Counted from the first letter of the stretch, positions 7,198 to 20,539 are shown. The stretch: 64,000 nt of DNA from Gilliamella sp. wkB7 (GCF_001693435.1 NZ_CM004509.1:1798001-1862000); one strand, 5' to 3'. The notes: generated by a model not told the origin, from the sequence alone. Translations and numbers: made by a program.

Positions 7198-9138
7198 TTA
7201 ATATTGTTTATTAAATTCATGCTGAGTCAAAATATGTGGATTTTTTTTACCTAAGATTATTTGATAGATATAGTCATACACTAAAACACTTTTCACGTAA
7301 TTACGTGTTTCAGTAAATGGAATACTATCAATAAAAGCAACGGCATCAAGTTTTCCACCACTCTCTTTTAACCATCGTTTAACGCGATTAGGTCCAGCAT
7401 TATAAGCAGCTGAAGATAATATCCGATTATTACCATTTTGTAGATAAACTGAATTTAAATAGTAACTACCCAATTGTATATTGATTTCAGGATCGAACAG
7501 TTGTGTTGATGAAGCATAAGTAAGTAAGCCCATTTTTTTAGCTGTTTCTTTAGCGGTTGCAGGCATCAGTTGCATTAAGCCTCTGGCTCCAGCTGAAGAT
7601 TGTACCGAGGTATCAAGCGCACTTTCTTGACGAGAAATAGCTAAAGCATAAGAAAGAGGGATAGCTTTATCTTTTAGGGTATCATGGTATAAGTCTTGGT
7701 ACATGATGGGCAAGCGTTCAGTCCAGTTATTCCATAATTTGCCTACAATCGTTGCTTGAATACTTAGATCTCCCCAACCTTTATGTAAAGCATATTGAGC
7801 CAATTTTAGATATTCATTACTATCCACTTGATTATTTAGCATATATCGCCATTCTCTGCTTGATTCTGGCAACATTCCTAAACTACGTAATTCATTAATT
7901 CTTTTCACAAATGGTTTATCATCAAACTTAGACTTTAATGCTGAAATTTCGGTATGAGTAATTTTTTTTGATTGATTATTAAGAGAATAATGTCGATTCA
8001 GCGTTTGCGCACTGATCATACCATAAAAACCACGTTTAACTGTGAGTGTTTGTAAAATACTATTAGCTTCTTTTTTTCGATTATTTTTTAATAACACTCG
8101 TGCTTTCCAATATTGCCAATCTTCTTTTAATTGATCTTCTGGTGATAGTTGTTCTAACCAATAAGCAATATCCTTGTAATTATTTTCATCAATAGCTAAA
8201 CGAATACGTTTTTCAACCAAAGATAAATCATGGCTTTTTGCAATATAATTATCTCGCCATTTAATTTGTTCATAAGTGGCTGAATCATTAAAGTAACGGT
8301 TTGCTAAACTTTTTTGCAATAAACTTTGTTCATTTTCATTTAATTTTTGCTGTTTGATGAATTGTGGTAATAAGGTCTCAGCTAATTCTATATCGACTTT
8401 AGTTAAACGAGAAAATGATGCTAAAATAATCTTTTTAGTAAAAGAACTCGCTTTAATATTTTTTGAAAAATTGTCTAATTTTCTCGGATTATCAAATAAA
8501 GCTAGTAAATTACTTTTAGTTGTTTTGTAATCCTCATCTAATAAATTTGTTAGATGCCGAGCTAATTTTAAATTATTCGCTTCAACTGCCAATTCAACAC
8601 GTAATAATATTAAATTGTTTGTTCGTTTACCGGCTTTAGCCCAAGCATTAAGTAATGGATCACATGCAGAAGAAAGATCTTTTCCTGTCATCCAAAGTGT
8701 TTCTACATCTTTAAAAACTGATTTATCTCCGTTTTTCATGAGTAAAGCATATTGGTAGCGACAATTAGAAGATATTGAATTATCTTTTGGGAATGAAATT
8801 ATTGAACTCCAATCTTGGCGATTTGTTAACTCTTTCAAGTAGGATTGTGTTAAAGAGTTTGTTAAAGGAAAATCCTGATTTTTCTTTACAAAATCGCTAA
8901 CTACATCAGGGGAGACAACTTTTATATTTTTTTGAAAAAATTGCACAGCAGCGTAAGGATATAATGGATAATTTTTTATGGTTGCAAGTAATGTTTTTTG
9001 TTCTTGAAAACTTAACGATTGATATGAGTTAATCCATTTTTGATAATTTTCTCGTAACATTTTTTGAGAGTTATTTGCGAAAGCGTTACTTGTAAATATT
9101 AAACTTATTATCAATAAGTAACGTGATACCAATTTCAT
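7198..9138 (-). CDS. slt: Soluble lytic murein transglycosylase Slt70
   Basis: A 646-residue exported protein: signal peptide at residues 1-21 (ending NAFA), a long alpha-superhelical U- and L-domain region, and a C-terminal goose-lysozyme-like domain. The catalytic glutamate is E505 in SRQESALD, followed by the family signatures GARGLMQLMP and AAYNAGPNRV. Slt70 cleaves peptidoglycan glycan strands to 1,6-anhydromuropeptides in the periplasm. Length matches E. coli Slt (645). trpR follows directly on the same strand. Upstream, the start faces a region with two IscR-type sites shared with iscR. Confidence 0.95.
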   Translation of the reverse strand: MKLVSRYLLIISLIFTSNAFANNSQKMLRENYQKWINSYQSLSFQEQKTLLATIKNYPLYPYAAVQFFQKNIKVVSPDVVSDFVKKNQDFPLTNSLTQSYLKELTNRQDWSSIISFPKDNSISSNCRYQYALLMKNGDKSVFKDVETLWMTGKDLSSACDPLLNAWAKAGKRTNNLILLRVELAVEANNLKLARHLTNLLDEDYKTTKSNLLALFDNPRKLDNFSKNIKASSFTKKIILASFSRLTKVDIELAETLLPQFIKQQKLNENEQSLLQKSLANRYFNDSATYEQIKWRDNYIAKSHDLSLVEKRIRLAIDENNYKDIAYWLEQLSPEDQLKEDWQYWKARVLLKNNRKKEANSILQTLTVKRGFYGMISAQTLNRHYSLNNQSKKITHTEISALKSKFDDKPFVKRINELRSLGMLPESSREWRYMLNNQVDSNEYLKLAQYALHKGWGDLSIQATIVGKLWNNWTERLPIMYQDLYHDTLKDKAIPLSYALAISRQESALDTSVQSSAGARGLMQLMPATAKETAKKMGLLTYASSTQLFDPEINIQLGSYYLNSVYLQNGNNRILSSAAYNAGPNRVKRWLKESGGKLDAVAFIDSIPFTETRNYVKSVLVYDYIYQIILGKKNPHILTQHEFNKQY

Positions 9139-9217
9139 CCTTTAGCTCCCATATGAATTTATCTAACTAGATTAGCATATTTCATTGTGTTTCGTCGATG
9201 ATGAACTAAGAGAGGAT

Positions 9218-9242
9218 AATTCCCACTAAAATAGTCAACTAA
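9218..9242 (-). promoter_or_regulatory. IscR type 1-like site facing slt
   Basis: Read on the minus strand, the 25-mer contains TTAGTTGACTATTTTAGTGG and ends GAATT, close to the E. coli type 1 IscR motif bound by [2Fe-2S]-IscR. It abuts an oppositely oriented site at 9243-9267. No good -10 lies 16-18 bp beyond its TTGACT, so it may act on iscR rather than as an slt promoter. Confidence 0.6.
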
Positions 9243-9267
9243 ATACTTGACTAAAATAAAAGGATAT
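9243..9267 (+). promoter_or_regulatory. IscR type 1-like site over the iscR promoter
   Basis: ATACTTGACTAAAATA followed by AAAGGATAT fits the left half of the type 1 IscR motif well and the right half partly. It contains the -35 hexamer of the iscR promoter, the position expected for autorepression by cluster-loaded IscR. Confidence 0.65.
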
Positions 9268-9274
9268 ATACAAT
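9247..9274 (+). promoter_or_regulatory. iscR promoter
   Basis: TTGACT (9247-9252), a 16-bp spacer and TACAAT (9269-9274) lie about 30 bp before the iscR ATG. The -35 is inside the IscR-type site. Confidence 0.6.
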
Positions 9275-9303
9275 AAATATTATAACACATAGGGGGATGA
9301 TTA

Positions 9304-9759
9304 ATGAAATTGACATCAAAAGGAAGATACGCGGTAACTGCAATGTTGGATGTAGCATTACATTCTGATTCAGGACCTGTATCACTTGCCGATATTTCAG
9401 AACGTCAAGAAATCTCACTTTCTTATCTTGAACAATTATTTGCGCGGTTACGAAAAAATGGTTTAGTAACCAGCGTTAGAGGCCCTGGTGGGGGTTATGT
9501 GCTGAGTCGGTCAATGGATCAAATTGCGATTAGCTCAATTGTAAAAGCCGTTGATGAGACGGTACATGCAACTAAGTGTCACGGTCAAGATGGCTGTCAA
9601 GGTGGTGTTAGATGTCTAACTCATACACTATGGAATGATTTAAGTGAGCGAATTGAAGACTTTTTAACCAGTATTACACTTAGCGAATTAGTCAATAATA
9701 ATGAAGTTAAAGCCGTAGCTAATCGACAAAGTAATATACGACACGTCAGCATTAATTAA
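9304..9759 (+). CDS. iscR: Fe-S cluster regulator IscR
   Basis: IscR is the Rrf2-family sensor of Fe-S status: with a [2Fe-2S] cluster it represses the isc operon, and without it activates others. The winged helix is at residues 1-65 ([41 protein letters not shown]). Cluster ligands C92, C98, C104 and H107 sit at the same numbers as in E. coli. The GGGGG run at 9292-9296 serves as ribosome-binding site. First gene of iscRSUA-hscBA-fdx, with IscR-type sites directly upstream. Confidence 0.97.
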   Translation: MKLTSKGRYAVTAMLDVALHSDSGPVSLADISERQEISLSYLEQLFARLRKNGLVTSVRGPGGGYVLSRSMDQIAISSIVKAVDETVHATKCHGQDGCQGGVRCLTHTLWNDLSERIEDFLTSITLSELVNNNEVKAVANRQSNIRHVSIN

Positions 9760-9795
9760 AAAATAAAATACAGAATTTGTTATTGGGAGTAATTA

Positions 9796-11010
9796 ATGAA
9801 ATTACCTATTTATATGGATTATGCAGCTACAACACCCGTTGATCCTAGAGTTGCTGAAAAAATGATGCAGTATTTAACACCAAATGGTATTTTTGGTAAT
9901 CCTGCATCTCGTTCTCATAAATTTGGTTGGCAAGCCGAAGAAGCGGTTGATATTGCTCGAAATCAAATTGCAGATCTTATTGGTGCTGATTCCCGCGAAA
10001 TTGTATTTACTTCTGGAGCAACGGAAGCTGATAACTTAGCTATTAAAGGTGCAGCGCATTTTAATAAATCTAAAGGTAAACATATTATTACTTGTAAAAC
10101 GGAACATAAAGCGGTACTTGATACTTGTCGTCAACTTGAACGTGAAGGTTATGAAGTGACTTATTTGGCTCCAGAGTCTAATGGGATACTGGATTTAGAT
10201 AAGCTTGCAGCAGCCATGCGCAGTGATACAACCGTTGTATCAATTATGCATGTCAATAATGAAACTGGTGTCATTCAAGATATCGAAAAAATTGGTGAGA
10301 TGTGTCGTGAAAGAGGTATTGTTTTTCATGTTGACGCAACCCAAAGCGTTGGTAAATTACCCATTGATCTGTCTAAATTAAAAGTTGATCTTATGTCATT
10401 TTCTGGACATAAAATTTATGGGCCAAAAGGGATTGGTGGACTTTATGTTAGACGTAAACCTCGTGTTCGTATTGAAGCGCAAATGCATGGTGGTGGTCAT
10501 GAGCGCGGTATGCGTTCTGGTACGTTGCCAGTGCATCAAATCGTTGGTATGGGCGAAGCATATCGTATTGCTAGAGAAGAAATGGCAACTGAAATGCCAC
10601 GTTTATTAGCGTTAAAAAATCGCTTATGGAATGGCTTAAAAGATATCGAAGAAGTTTATCTTAATGGTTCTTTAGAACATAGTGTCCCTAATATATTAAA
10701 TGTAAGCTTTGCTTATATTGAAGGTGAGTCACTTATGATGGCTTTAAAAGATTTAGCCGTATCATCCGGTTCAGCATGTACTTCTGCAAGTTTAGAGCCA
10801 TCTTATGTATTACGAGCACTTGGCCTTAATGATGAACTTGCACATAGCTCAATTCGATTCTCATTTGGTCGATTTAGTACTGAAGAAGAAGTAGATTATG
10901 TTATTAAACTAATTAAAGATTCTATTGGTAAATTAAGGGAATTATCTCCACTTTGGGAAATGTTCAAAGATGGTGTTGATCTAAGCAAAATCAAATGGTC
11001 AGCCCATTAA
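9796..11010 (+). CDS. iscS: Cysteine desulfurase IscS
   Basis: IscS is the PLP enzyme that converts cysteine to alanine and passes persulfide sulfur to IscU and to tRNA and cofactor thiolation partners. Length (404) equals E. coli IscS. The PLP lysine is in [10 protein letters not shown] (K206 by equal numbering) and the persulfide cysteine C328 in [17 protein letters not shown], confirmed by counting from the C-terminus. The C-terminal tail ([20 protein letters not shown]) is typical of the IscU-docking end. It sits 36 bp after iscR and 15 bp before iscU. Confidence 0.98.
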   Translation: MKLPIYMDYAATTPVDPRVAEKMMQYLTPNGIFGNPASRSHKFGWQAEEAVDIARNQIADLIGADSREIVFTSGATEADNLAIKGAAHFNKSKGKHIITCKTEHKAVLDTCRQLEREGYEVTYLAPESNGILDLDKLAAAMRSDTTVVSIMHVNNETGVIQDIEKIGEMCRERGIVFHVDATQSVGKLPIDLSKLKVDLMSFSGHKIYGPKGIGGLYVRRKPRVRIEAQMHGGGHERGMRSGTLPVHQIVGMGEAYRIAREEMATEMPRLLALKNRLWNGLKDIEEVYLNGSLEHSVPNILNVSFAYIEGESLMMALKDLAVSSGSACTSASLEPSYVLRALGLNDELAHSSIRFSFGRFSTEEEVDYVIKLIKDSIGKLRELSPLWEMFKDGVDLSKIKWSAH

Positions 11011-11025
11011 AATTAGGAGTAAATT

Positions 11026-11412
11026 ATGGCATACAGTGAAAAAGTAGTTGATCACTATGAAAACCCTCGTAATGTTGGTTCTTTTGATCAAAATGATCCT
11101 AATGTTGGTAGTGGCATGGTTGGTGCACCGGCATGTGGTGATGTTATGCGTTTACAAATCAAAGTAAATGATGACGGTATAATTGAAGATGCTAAATTTA
11201 AAACTTATGGTTGTGGTAGTGCAATTGCATCAAGTTCTTTAGTTACTGAGTGGATTAAAGGTAAATCTTTGGATGAAGCGCAAGCAATCAAAAATACAGA
11301 TATTGCTAAAGAACTTGAGTTACCACCTGTTAAAATTCACTGTTCGCTTTTAGCGGAAGACGCAATTAAAGCAGCAATTGATGACTATAAAACTAAAAAA
11401 GGTCAAAGTTAA
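11026..11412 (+). CDS. iscU: Fe-S cluster scaffold IscU
   Basis: IscU is the scaffold on which [2Fe-2S] clusters are assembled before HscA/HscB-driven transfer. Length is 128 as in E. coli. Ligand cysteines are C37 in [10 protein letters not shown]63 in [11 protein letters not shown] and the third in [11 protein letters not shown]. The chaperone-recognition motif LPPVK is intact. The stop codon overlaps the iscA start (TAATG), implying translational coupling. Confidence 0.98.
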   Translation: MAYSEKVVDHYENPRNVGSFDQNDPNVGSGMVGAPACGDVMRLQIKVNDDGIIEDAKFKTYGCGSAIASSSLVTEWIKGKSLDEAQAIKNTDIAKELELPPVKIHCSLLAEDAIKAAIDDYKTKKGQS

Positions 11413-11735
11413 TGGCAATTACACTAACAAATAGCGCCGCTAATCGTGTTCAGGCTTTTCTTGCCAATCGAGGAAAAGGGGTAGGATTGCGGTTAGGCGT
11501 TAAAACATCCGGTTGCTCTGGTATGGCATATGTTTTAGAGTTTGCTGATATTATTAACGATGATGATAGTGTGTTTGAAGATAAAAATGTTAAAGTCATT
11601 GTTGATAAAAAAAGTTTAGTTTATATCGATGGTACCGAACTGGATTTTGTTAAAGAAGGATTAAACGAAGGTTTTAAATTTAATAATCCCAATGCGCAAA
11701 ATGAATGTGGCTGCGGTGAAAGCTTTAATGTGTAA
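11412..11735 (+). CDS. iscA: Fe-S cluster assembly protein IscA
   Basis: IscA is an A-type carrier involved in maturation of [4Fe-4S] proteins. At 107 residues it has the three family cysteines: C35 in TSGCSGMAY and the C-terminal pair in CGCGESF. It overlaps iscU by one base and is followed within 15 bp by hscB. Confidence 0.97.
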   Translation: MAITLTNSAANRVQAFLANRGKGVGLRLGVKTSGCSGMAYVLEFADIINDDDSVFEDKNVKVIVDKKSLVYIDGTELDFVKEGLNEGFKFNNPNAQNECGCGESFNV

Positions 11736-11749
11736 TTGGGGTAATGAAC

Positions 11750-12268
11750 ATGCCTAATTACTTTGAACTATTTGATTTACCTGTTAAGCTACCAGTAGAT
11801 GTTTCGTTACTAACAGCGCATTATCAACAATTACAAAGACAATATCATCCAGATAATTTTGCCACTGCTAATGATAACGATAAAATGATGATGGTACAAA
11901 AATCAGCAATGATTAATGACGGTTATCATACACTGAAAAATCCCATTAAAGCTGCTGAACATTTGTTGTCTTTGCAAGGTCTTGATGTGGCAACTGAGCA
12001 AAATATCATTCATGATGCTGATTTTTTAATGGAACAATTTGTTTTACGTGAAAAATTAGAAGATATTGAAAGTCAGGATGATTTTGTTATATTAGATAAC
12101 TTTCATTCGGAAGTTTTTGCGCGTCAACGTGATGTTTATAAAGAATTATTAGAATTTATTAACAAACAAGATTGGGAAACTGCCCTTAATCAAATCTTTA
12201 GAATCCGCTATTTAACTAGATTGATAGAACAAATCGAAAAGTTACAAGAAAAACAATATGCTTTATAA
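11750..12268 (+). CDS. hscB: Fe-S co-chaperone HscB (Hsc20)
   Basis: HscB is a J-domain co-chaperone that brings IscU to HscA and stimulates its ATPase. The J-domain HPD is in LQRQYHPDNFAT; the C-terminal three-helix IscU-binding domain follows (LMEQFVLREKLEDIE). ATGs at 11744 and 11750 are both in frame; the GGGG at 11738-11741 is 8 bp from the second, which also matches the family N-terminus (MPNYFELF), so 11750 is chosen (172 residues). Confidence 0.95.
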   Translation: MPNYFELFDLPVKLPVDVSLLTAHYQQLQRQYHPDNFATANDNDKMMMVQKSAMINDGYHTLKNPIKAAEHLLSLQGLDVATEQNIIHDADFLMEQFVLREKLEDIESQDDFVILDNFHSEVFARQRDVYKELLEFINKQDWETALNQIFRIRYLTRLIEQIEKLQEKQYAL

Positions 12269-12304
12269 TTTTAATTAAGCATATATCAATTAGAGACAAT
12301 TCAA

Positions 12305-14164
12305 ATGGTATTATTACAAATTAGTGAACCTGGACAAACTCCTGAACCTCATCAGCGCCGTTTAGCTGTGGGAATTGATTTGGGGACAACTAATTCACTA
12401 GTTGCTACTGTGCGTAGCGGACAAACCGAAGTGTTACCAGATTTGGATAATGATTTTCTATTACCTTCAGTAGTTCATTACGGCTTAGATGTTGATGATA
12501 ATCTTGTTATTACCGTTGGTAAGCATGCAAAATCTAATGCTGTAAATGATCCTCAAAACACGGTGAGTTCTGTTAAACGGTTAATGGGTAGAAACTTATC
12601 TGATGTTGATGCTGTACATTTTCCTTATACTTTTTCACAAACGGATAATGGTGTTCCATTATTGAATTTGCCTAATAATCAAGTTAACCCAATACAAGTC
12701 TCCTCGGAAATTTTGATCGCTTTAGCTCAACGTGCAAAACAGAGTTTAGGTGGTGAAATTGATGGTGCTGTAATCACAGTGCCAGCCTATTTTGATGACG
12801 CGCAACGGCAAGCAACTAAAGATGCGGCTAAATTAGCTGGGCTGCATGTTTTAAGATTATTAAATGAACCAACTGCTGCTGCTATCGCTTATGGTTTAGA
12901 TACTGACAAAGAAGGCGTTATTGCAGTTTATGATTTAGGTGGCGGTACATTTGATATTTCTATTTTGCGTCTACATAAAGGGGTATTTGAAGTTTTAGCA
13001 ACCGGTGGTGATTCAGCGCTAGGAGGTGATGATTTTGACCGATTGCTTGCTGATTATTTAAAAAATCAATTAGGTTTAGAAAATAATACTGATCCCTATA
13101 TAAACCAAAAAATTATCGATGAAACAGTTAAAATAAAAATAGCATTAAGTCAGCAAGACTTAGCTTTAGCCAATATAGAAGGTCAATCTTTAACTATAAC
13201 GCGTCAACAATTTCAAGACTTAATTGAACCTTTAGTTAAACGAACTTTGGCGGTTTGTCGCCGAGCATTAAGAGATGCTGAAATCAATATTGATGAAGTG
13301 GTTGAAATTGTCATGGTCGGAGGATCAACTCGTGTCCCTTTAGTTCGACAATTAGTGGGTGATTTTTTTAGAAAAGAGCCTTTAACTTCCATTGATCCTG
13401 ATAAAGTTGTTGCTATTGGTGCGGCAATACAAGCTGATATTCTGGTTGGTAATAAGCCCGATTCAGAGATGTTATTGCTTGATGTCATTCCTTTATCTTT
13501 AGGAATAGAAACAATGGGGGAATTAGTGGAAAAAATCATCCCTCGTAATAGCACAATACCATGTGCAAGAGCTCAAGAATTTACCACATTTAAAGATGGC
13601 CAAACAGCTATGATGATTCATGTGTTACAAGGCGAGCGTGAAAGTGTTGCAGATTGCCGATCGTTAGCTCGTTTTACGCTAAGAGGTATTCCCCCAATGC
13701 CTGCTGGCGGGGCACATATTCGTGTTACTTTTCAAGTTGATGCTGATGGTTTATTAAATGTTACTGCAATGGAAAAATCAACAGGTGTTGAAGCTGCGAT
13801 TCAAGTTAAGCCATCTTATGGTCTAACTGATAATGAAATTGCTAACATGATTCAAGATTCAATCAATTATGCCCAGCAAGATAAACAAGTAAGAATGCTT
13901 GCCGAACAAAAGGTTGAAGCGGCTAGAGTACTAGAGAGTTTACAAAGTGCTTTAGATAAAGATGCTGATCTGTTAAATGAGCAACAGCTTAATCAGATTT
14001 TAATCGCTAAGCATCAGTTACAGGCAGTAAGTGAATTAGATGATAGTGATGCTATCAAAAAGCATATTAAGATTGTTGATAATATGACACAAGAGTTTGC
14101 TGCTAAACGTATGGATAGATCAATTCGTCAAGCCTTAACTGGCCATAAAGTTGATGACATTTAA
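12305..14164 (+). CDS. hscA: Hsp70-type chaperone HscA
   Basis: HscA is the specialised DnaK-like ATPase that releases clusters from IscU. The 619 residues (616 in E. coli) hold the Hsp70 nucleotide-binding domain ([39 protein letters not shown]) and a substrate-binding domain starting near residue 390 ([20 protein letters not shown]). The short Hsc66-type C-terminus without a DnaK acidic tail supports HscA over DnaK, as does position between hscB and fdx. Confidence 0.97.
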   Translation: MVLLQISEPGQTPEPHQRRLAVGIDLGTTNSLVATVRSGQTEVLPDLDNDFLLPSVVHYGLDVDDNLVITVGKHAKSNAVNDPQNTVSSVKRLMGRNLSDVDAVHFPYTFSQTDNGVPLLNLPNNQVNPIQVSSEILIALAQRAKQSLGGEIDGAVITVPAYFDDAQRQATKDAAKLAGLHVLRLLNEPTAAAIAYGLDTDKEGVIAVYDLGGGTFDISILRLHKGVFEVLATGGDSALGGDDFDRLLADYLKNQLGLENNTDPYINQKIIDETVKIKIALSQQDLALANIEGQSLTITRQQFQDLIEPLVKRTLAVCRRALRDAEINIDEVVEIVMVGGSTRVPLVRQLVGDFFRKEPLTSIDPDKVVAIGAAIQADILVGNKPDSEMLLLDVIPLSLGIETMGELVEKIIPRNSTIPCARAQEFTTFKDGQTAMMIHVLQGERESVADCRSLARFTLRGIPPMPAGGAHIRVTFQVDADGLLNVTAMEKSTGVEAAIQVKPSYGLTDNEIANMIQDSINYAQQDKQVRMLAEQKVEAARVLESLQSALDKDADLLNEQQLNQILIAKHQLQAVSELDDSDAIKKHIKIVDNMTQEFAAKRMDRSIRQALTGHKVDDI

Positions 14165-14178
14165 CAAACGAGATTATT

Positions 14179-14517
14179 ATGCCCAAAATTACATTTTTAC
14201 CTAATGCTGATCTTTGTCCTGAAGGCAAAACAGTTGAAGCTGAAGAAGGTGAATCTATTTTAGAAGTTGCACTTCGTAATGATATTGAAATTGAACATGC
14301 ATGTGAAATGTCTTGTGCATGTTCAACGTGCCACTGTATTGTTCGTAAAGGTTTTGATTCGCTAGAAGAAAGTGATGAGCAAGAAGATGATATGCTTGAT
14401 AAAGCTTGGGGAGTCGAGCCTCATAGTCGATTAAGTTGCCAAGCTCGAGTTACTGATGAAGATCTTGAAGTTGAAATTCCAAGATATAGTTTAAATCATG
14501 CCAAAGAAGAGCATTAA
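14179..14517 (+). CDS. fdx: Isc [2Fe-2S] ferredoxin
   Basis: An adrenodoxin-type ferredoxin (112 residues) that supplies electrons during cluster assembly. Three cluster cysteines are in CEMSCACSTCHC and the fourth in RLSCQARV. It ends the operon: a terminator follows at once and no iscX-like gene is seen before the S10 promoter, unlike E. coli. Confidence 0.97.
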   Translation: MPKITFLPNADLCPEGKTVEAEEGESILEVALRNDIEIEHACEMSCACSTCHCIVRKGFDSLEESDEQEDDMLDKAWGVEPHSRLSCQARVTDEDLEVEIPRYSLNHAKEEH

Positions 14518-14543
14518 AAAGACCGCCATAATGGCGGTTTTAT
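14516..14543 (+). terminator. Terminator of the isc operon
   Basis: ACCGCCA and TGGCGGT form a GC-rich 7-bp stem with a TAA loop, extended by flanking A and T runs, starting right at the fdx stop codon. Confidence 0.85.
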
Positions 14544-14735
14544 CTATCACAATTTGATTTAAATTTCTGCAAAGCGCTTTTCTTTCCTTAAATAATCTAT
14601 TTTAAAAAAGGATGTTTGAAGAATGATATATTGTAATTAAATTCACTCTTCAAGCGTCAAAACTCGTAATTATACCTATTATTTAAAAAATGTTTGTTAG
14701 TTAAATAATTATCTACATACTTTATTAATTACTCC

Positions 14736-14763
14736 TTGCATTCATTTATAATTTACGTATAAT
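14736..14763 (+). promoter_or_regulatory. S10 operon promoter
   Basis: TTGCAT (14736-14741), 16-bp spacer, TATAAT (14758-14763). A transcript starting near 14770 would have a ~190-nt leader, similar to the E. coli S10 leader. A second possible promoter, TTGATT-17-TATAAA, lies at 14780-14808. The remainder of 14544-14735 is AT-rich with no gene. Confidence 0.6.
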
Positions 14764-14769
14764 TGACGC

Positions 14770-15271
<502 letters not shown>

Positions 15272-15302
15272 TCCTAAGCTGAATGATTGAGAGGTCGAAA
15301 CA

Positions 15303-15929
15303 ATGATTGGTTTAATCGGTCGTAAAGTGGGAATGACACGAATCTTCACTGAAGAAGGTGTTTCTATTCCCGTCACCGTAGTAGAAGTTCAAAGCAACCG
15401 CGTTACTCAAGTTAAAACTCTTGAGAATGATGGTTATCAAGCTATTCAGGTTACTACTGGCAGCAAAAAAGCAAGCCGCGTAAATAAACCTGAAGCAGGT
15501 CATTTCGCTAAGGCTGGCGTTGAAGCTGGTCGTGGTCTATGGGAATTCCGTTTTGAAGAAGGCGAATTTACTGTAGGTCAAAGTATTAACGTTGATATTT
15601 TCACTGACGTTAAAAAAGTTGATGTTACTGGAACATCTAAAGGTAAAGGTTATGCTGGTGTAACTAAACGCTGGAATTTCCGTACTCAAGATGCAACTCA
15701 TGGTAACTCTTTGGCACACCGTGGTCATGGCTCTATCGGTCAAAACCAAACTCCAGGTAAAGTGTTCAAAGGTCGTAAAATGGCAGGTCACTTAGGTAAT
15801 GAACGTGTAACTGTTCAAAACTTAGATATTGTGCGTGTTGATGCAGAACGTAACCTTTTATTAATTAAAGGTGCTGTTCCAGGCGCAATCAATAGTGACG
15901 TAATTGTTAAACCGGCAATCAAGGCTTAA
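15303..15929 (+). CDS. rplC: 50S ribosomal protein L3
   Basis: 208 residues starting [15 protein letters not shown], with the long central loop ([20 protein letters not shown]) that reaches towards the peptidyl transferase centre and carries the glutamine methylated by PrmB in relatives. A GAGG ribosome-binding site precedes it; it lies 31 bp after rpsJ. Confidence 0.98.
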   Translation: MIGLIGRKVGMTRIFTEEGVSIPVTVVEVQSNRVTQVKTLENDGYQAIQVTTGSKKASRVNKPEAGHFAKAGVEAGRGLWEFRFEEGEFTVGQSINVDIFTDVKKVDVTGTSKGKGYAGVTKRWNFRTQDATHGNSLAHRGHGSIGQNQTPGKVFKGRKMAGHLGNERVTVQNLDIVRVDAERNLLLIKGAVPGAINSDVIVKPAIKA

Positions 15930-15945
15930 CGTCGAGGAGATAGAG

Positions 15946-16548
15946 ATGGAATTAGTAGTAAAAGACGCGCAAGCGCTTTCTGTTTCCGAAACTACCTTCG
16001 GACGTGAGTTTAATGAAGCGTTAGTTCACCAAGTAGTTGTTGCTTATGCATCTGCTGCTCGTCAAGGCTCTCGCGCACAAAAAACTCGTGCAGAAATCGC
16101 TGGTTCAGGTAAAAAACCATGGCGTCAAAAAGGCACAGGTCGTGCTCGTTCAGGTTCTATTAAGAGCCCAATCTGGCGTAGTGGTGGTGTGACATTTGCA
16201 GCAAAACCACAAGATCATAGCCAAAAAGTTAACCGTAAAATGTATCGTGGTGCATTAAAGAGTATTTTCTCTGAATTAGTGCGTCAAGAACGTTTAGTTG
16301 TGGTTGAAACATTCACTGTTGAAGCACCTAAGACTAAATTATTAACTCAGAAATTAAATGATATGAACCTTAATGATGTTCTTATTATTACTTCTGATGT
16401 TGATGAAAATCTTTTCTTAGCAGCACGTAACTTACATAAAGTTGATGTGCGTGATGTGGCAGGTATTGATCCAGTTAGTTTGATTGCATTTGACAAAGTG
16501 GTTATCACTGTTGATGCTGTTAAACAAGTAGAGGAGATGTTAGCATGA
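15946..16548 (+). CDS. rplD: 50S ribosomal protein L4
   Basis: 200 residues from the ATG at 15946 ([13 protein letters not shown]), preceded by GAGGAGATAGAG; an upstream in-frame start inside rplC is not used. L4 lines the exit tunnel with its extended loop ([18 protein letters not shown]) and in E. coli represses its own operon through the S10 leader. The last four bases overlap the rplW start. Confidence 0.97.
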   Translation: MELVVKDAQALSVSETTFGREFNEALVHQVVVAYASAARQGSRAQKTRAEIAGSGKKPWRQKGTGRARSGSIKSPIWRSGGVTFAAKPQDHSQKVNRKMYRGALKSIFSELVRQERLVVVETFTVEAPKTKLLTQKLNDMNLNDVLIITSDVDENLFLAARNLHKVDVRDVAGIDPVSLIAFDKVVITVDAVKQVEEMLA

Positions 16549-16847
16549 TTCGTGAAGAGCGTCTGCTTAAAGTCCTGCGAGCACCACATATTTCTGAAAA
16601 AGCATCTATTTCAATGGAAAAAACAAATACATTAGTATTGAAAGTTGCTAAAGATGCTACTAAGAGAGAGATTAAAGCCGCAGTTGAACAACTATTTGAA
16701 GTTAAAGTAGATGGCGTTAATACACTTGTTGTTAAAGGCAAAGTTAAACGTCGTGGTCAACAAATCGGTCGCCGTAGCGACTGGAAAAAAGCTTACGTTA
16801 CTTTAGCAGAAGGTCAAAATTTAGACCTTGCTGGCGTCGCTGAGTAA
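16545..16847 (+). CDS. rplW: 50S ribosomal protein L23
   Basis: 100 residues, same as E. coli. L23 sits at the tunnel exit and docks trigger factor and SRP. Start ATG overlaps the rplD stop (ATGA), indicating coupled translation. Typical PHISEKAS and [15 protein letters not shown] are present. Confidence 0.97.
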   Translation: MIREERLLKVLRAPHISEKASISMEKTNTLVLKVAKDATKREIKAAVEQLFEVKVDGVNTLVVKGKVKRRGQQIGRRSDWKKAYVTLAEGQNLDLAGVAE

Positions 16848-17690
<843 letters not shown>

Positions 17691-17694
17691 TTAA

Positions 17695-17988
<294 letters not shown>

Positions 17989-17992
17989 GTAG

Positions 17993-18334
<342 letters not shown>

Positions 18335-18348
18335 GCTGGAGAATAGCA

Positions 18349-19086
18349 ATGGGTCAAAAAGTAAATCCAAATGGTATCCGACTAGGCATCGTCAAGCCTT
18401 GGACATCTACATGGTATTCGGGTACAAAGACATTCGCTGATAATTTAGAAAGTGATTTTAGAGTGCGTGAATTCTTGAACAAAGAATTAGCACAAGCATC
18501 AATCTCTAAGATTGTAATCGATCGTTCAGCAGAAACTAACGTTCGCATTACTATTCACACTGCTCGTCCAGGTATTGTGATTGGTAAAAAAGGTGAGGAC
18601 GTTGAAAAATTACGTAATGCCGTAGCTTCTATTGTCAATAAATATAAAGACAAGAGAGAAAAACGTGATGTTGCAGTACAAATTAATATTGCCGAAGTTC
18701 GTAAACCTGAACTTGATGCTAAATTAGTTGCTGACAGCATTACTTCTCAGTTAGAACGCCGTGTTATGTTCCGCCGAGCTATGAAACGTGCGGTTCAAAA
18801 CGCAATGAAAGCGGGTGCTAAAGGTATCAAAGTTGAAGTAAGTGGTCGTTTAGGCGGCGCTGAAATCGCTCGTAGTGAATGGTATCGTGAAGGTCGAGTA
18901 CCTTTACATACATTACGTGCTGACATCGACTATGGTTTGTCTGAAGCATTAACAACCTATGGTATTATTGGTGTTAAAGTGTGGATCTTCAAAGGTGAGA
19001 TCCTTGGTGGTATGGCTGCCGTTGAACAAGCAGAGAAACAACCTGCTGCTCAACCGAAAAAGCAGCGCAAAGGCCGAAAACAATAA
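18349..19086 (+). CDS. rpsC: 30S ribosomal protein S3
   Basis: 245 residues (233 in E. coli), with the KH domain ([16 protein letters not shown]) and the mRNA-entry helicase region. The C-terminal tail is a lysine- and glutamine-rich extension ([15 protein letters not shown]) a little longer than in E. coli. Start [15 protein letters not shown] is canonical. Confidence 0.98.
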   Translation: MGQKVNPNGIRLGIVKPWTSTWYSGTKTFADNLESDFRVREFLNKELAQASISKIVIDRSAETNVRITIHTARPGIVIGKKGEDVEKLRNAVASIVNKYKDKREKRDVAVQINIAEVRKPELDAKLVADSITSQLERRVMFRRAMKRAVQNAMKAGAKGIKVEVSGRLGGAEIARSEWYREGRVPLHTLRADIDYGLSEALTTYGIIGVKVWIFKGEILGGMAAVEQAEKQPAAQPKKQRKGRKQ

Positions 19087-19509
<423 letters not shown>

Positions 19510-19701
19510 ATGAAAGCAAAAGAGCTACGCGAAAAAAGCGTTGAAGAGTTAAATACTGAACTTCTTAATTTATTACGTGAGCAATTTAACTTACGTATGC
19601 AATTATCTGGGGGTCAGTTGAAACAGACTCATATGTTAAAACAAGTGCGTCGTAATATTGCACGAGTTAAAACGTTATTAACTGAGAAGGCGGGTGCGTA
19701 A
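19510..19701 (+). CDS. rpmC: 50S ribosomal protein L29
   Basis: 63 residues, as in E. coli; two-helix protein at the tunnel exit ([36 protein letters not shown]). Starts at the base after the rplP stop. Confidence 0.97.
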   Translation: MKAKELREKSVEELNTELLNLLREQFNLRMQLSGGQLKQTHMLKQVRRNIARVKTLLTEKAGA

Positions 19702-19702
19702 T

Positions 19703-19963
19703 ATGACTACTGAAGTAAAAATTCGTACTCAGCAAGGTCGTGTTATTAGCGACAAAATGGATAAATCTATTACTGTAGCTATTGAACGTAAAGTGAAGCA
19801 TCCGTTATATGGTAAGTTCATTAAACGTACGACTAAATTGCATGTACATGATGAAAACAACGAGTGTGGTATTGGTGATACTGTAGAAATTAAAGAGTGT
19901 CGTCCATTATCAAAAACTAAATCTTGGACTCTTGTTCGAATCGTTGAAAAAGCGGTTAGTTAA
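19703..19963 (+). CDS. rpsQ: 30S ribosomal protein S17
   Basis: 86 residues from the ATG at 19703, one base after the rpmC stop; an in-frame GTG at 19694 would overlap rpmC and is less likely. S17 is an OB-fold primary 16S rRNA binder ([33 protein letters not shown]). Last gene of the S10 operon. Confidence 0.96.
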   Translation: MTTEVKIRTQQGRVISDKMDKSITVAIERKVKHPLYGKFIKRTTKLHVHDENNECGIGDTVEIKECRPLSKTKSWTLVRIVEKAVS

Positions 19964-19993
19964 TCTATTTGATTAAAAACTGCACATAATATA

Positions 19994-20020
19994 ATAAACG
20001 GCTCGACGGCCGTTTATTTT
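19994..20020 (+). terminator. S10 operon terminator
   Basis: ATAAACGGC pairs with GCCGTTTAT (9 bp, 6-base loop) and runs into TTTT, 31 bp beyond rpsQ. Confidence 0.8.
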
Positions 20021-20044
20021 ATGCTATCCATTTTATTTGAGTGG

Positions 20045-20529
<485 letters not shown>

Positions 20530-20539
20530 GGAGCGGGTA

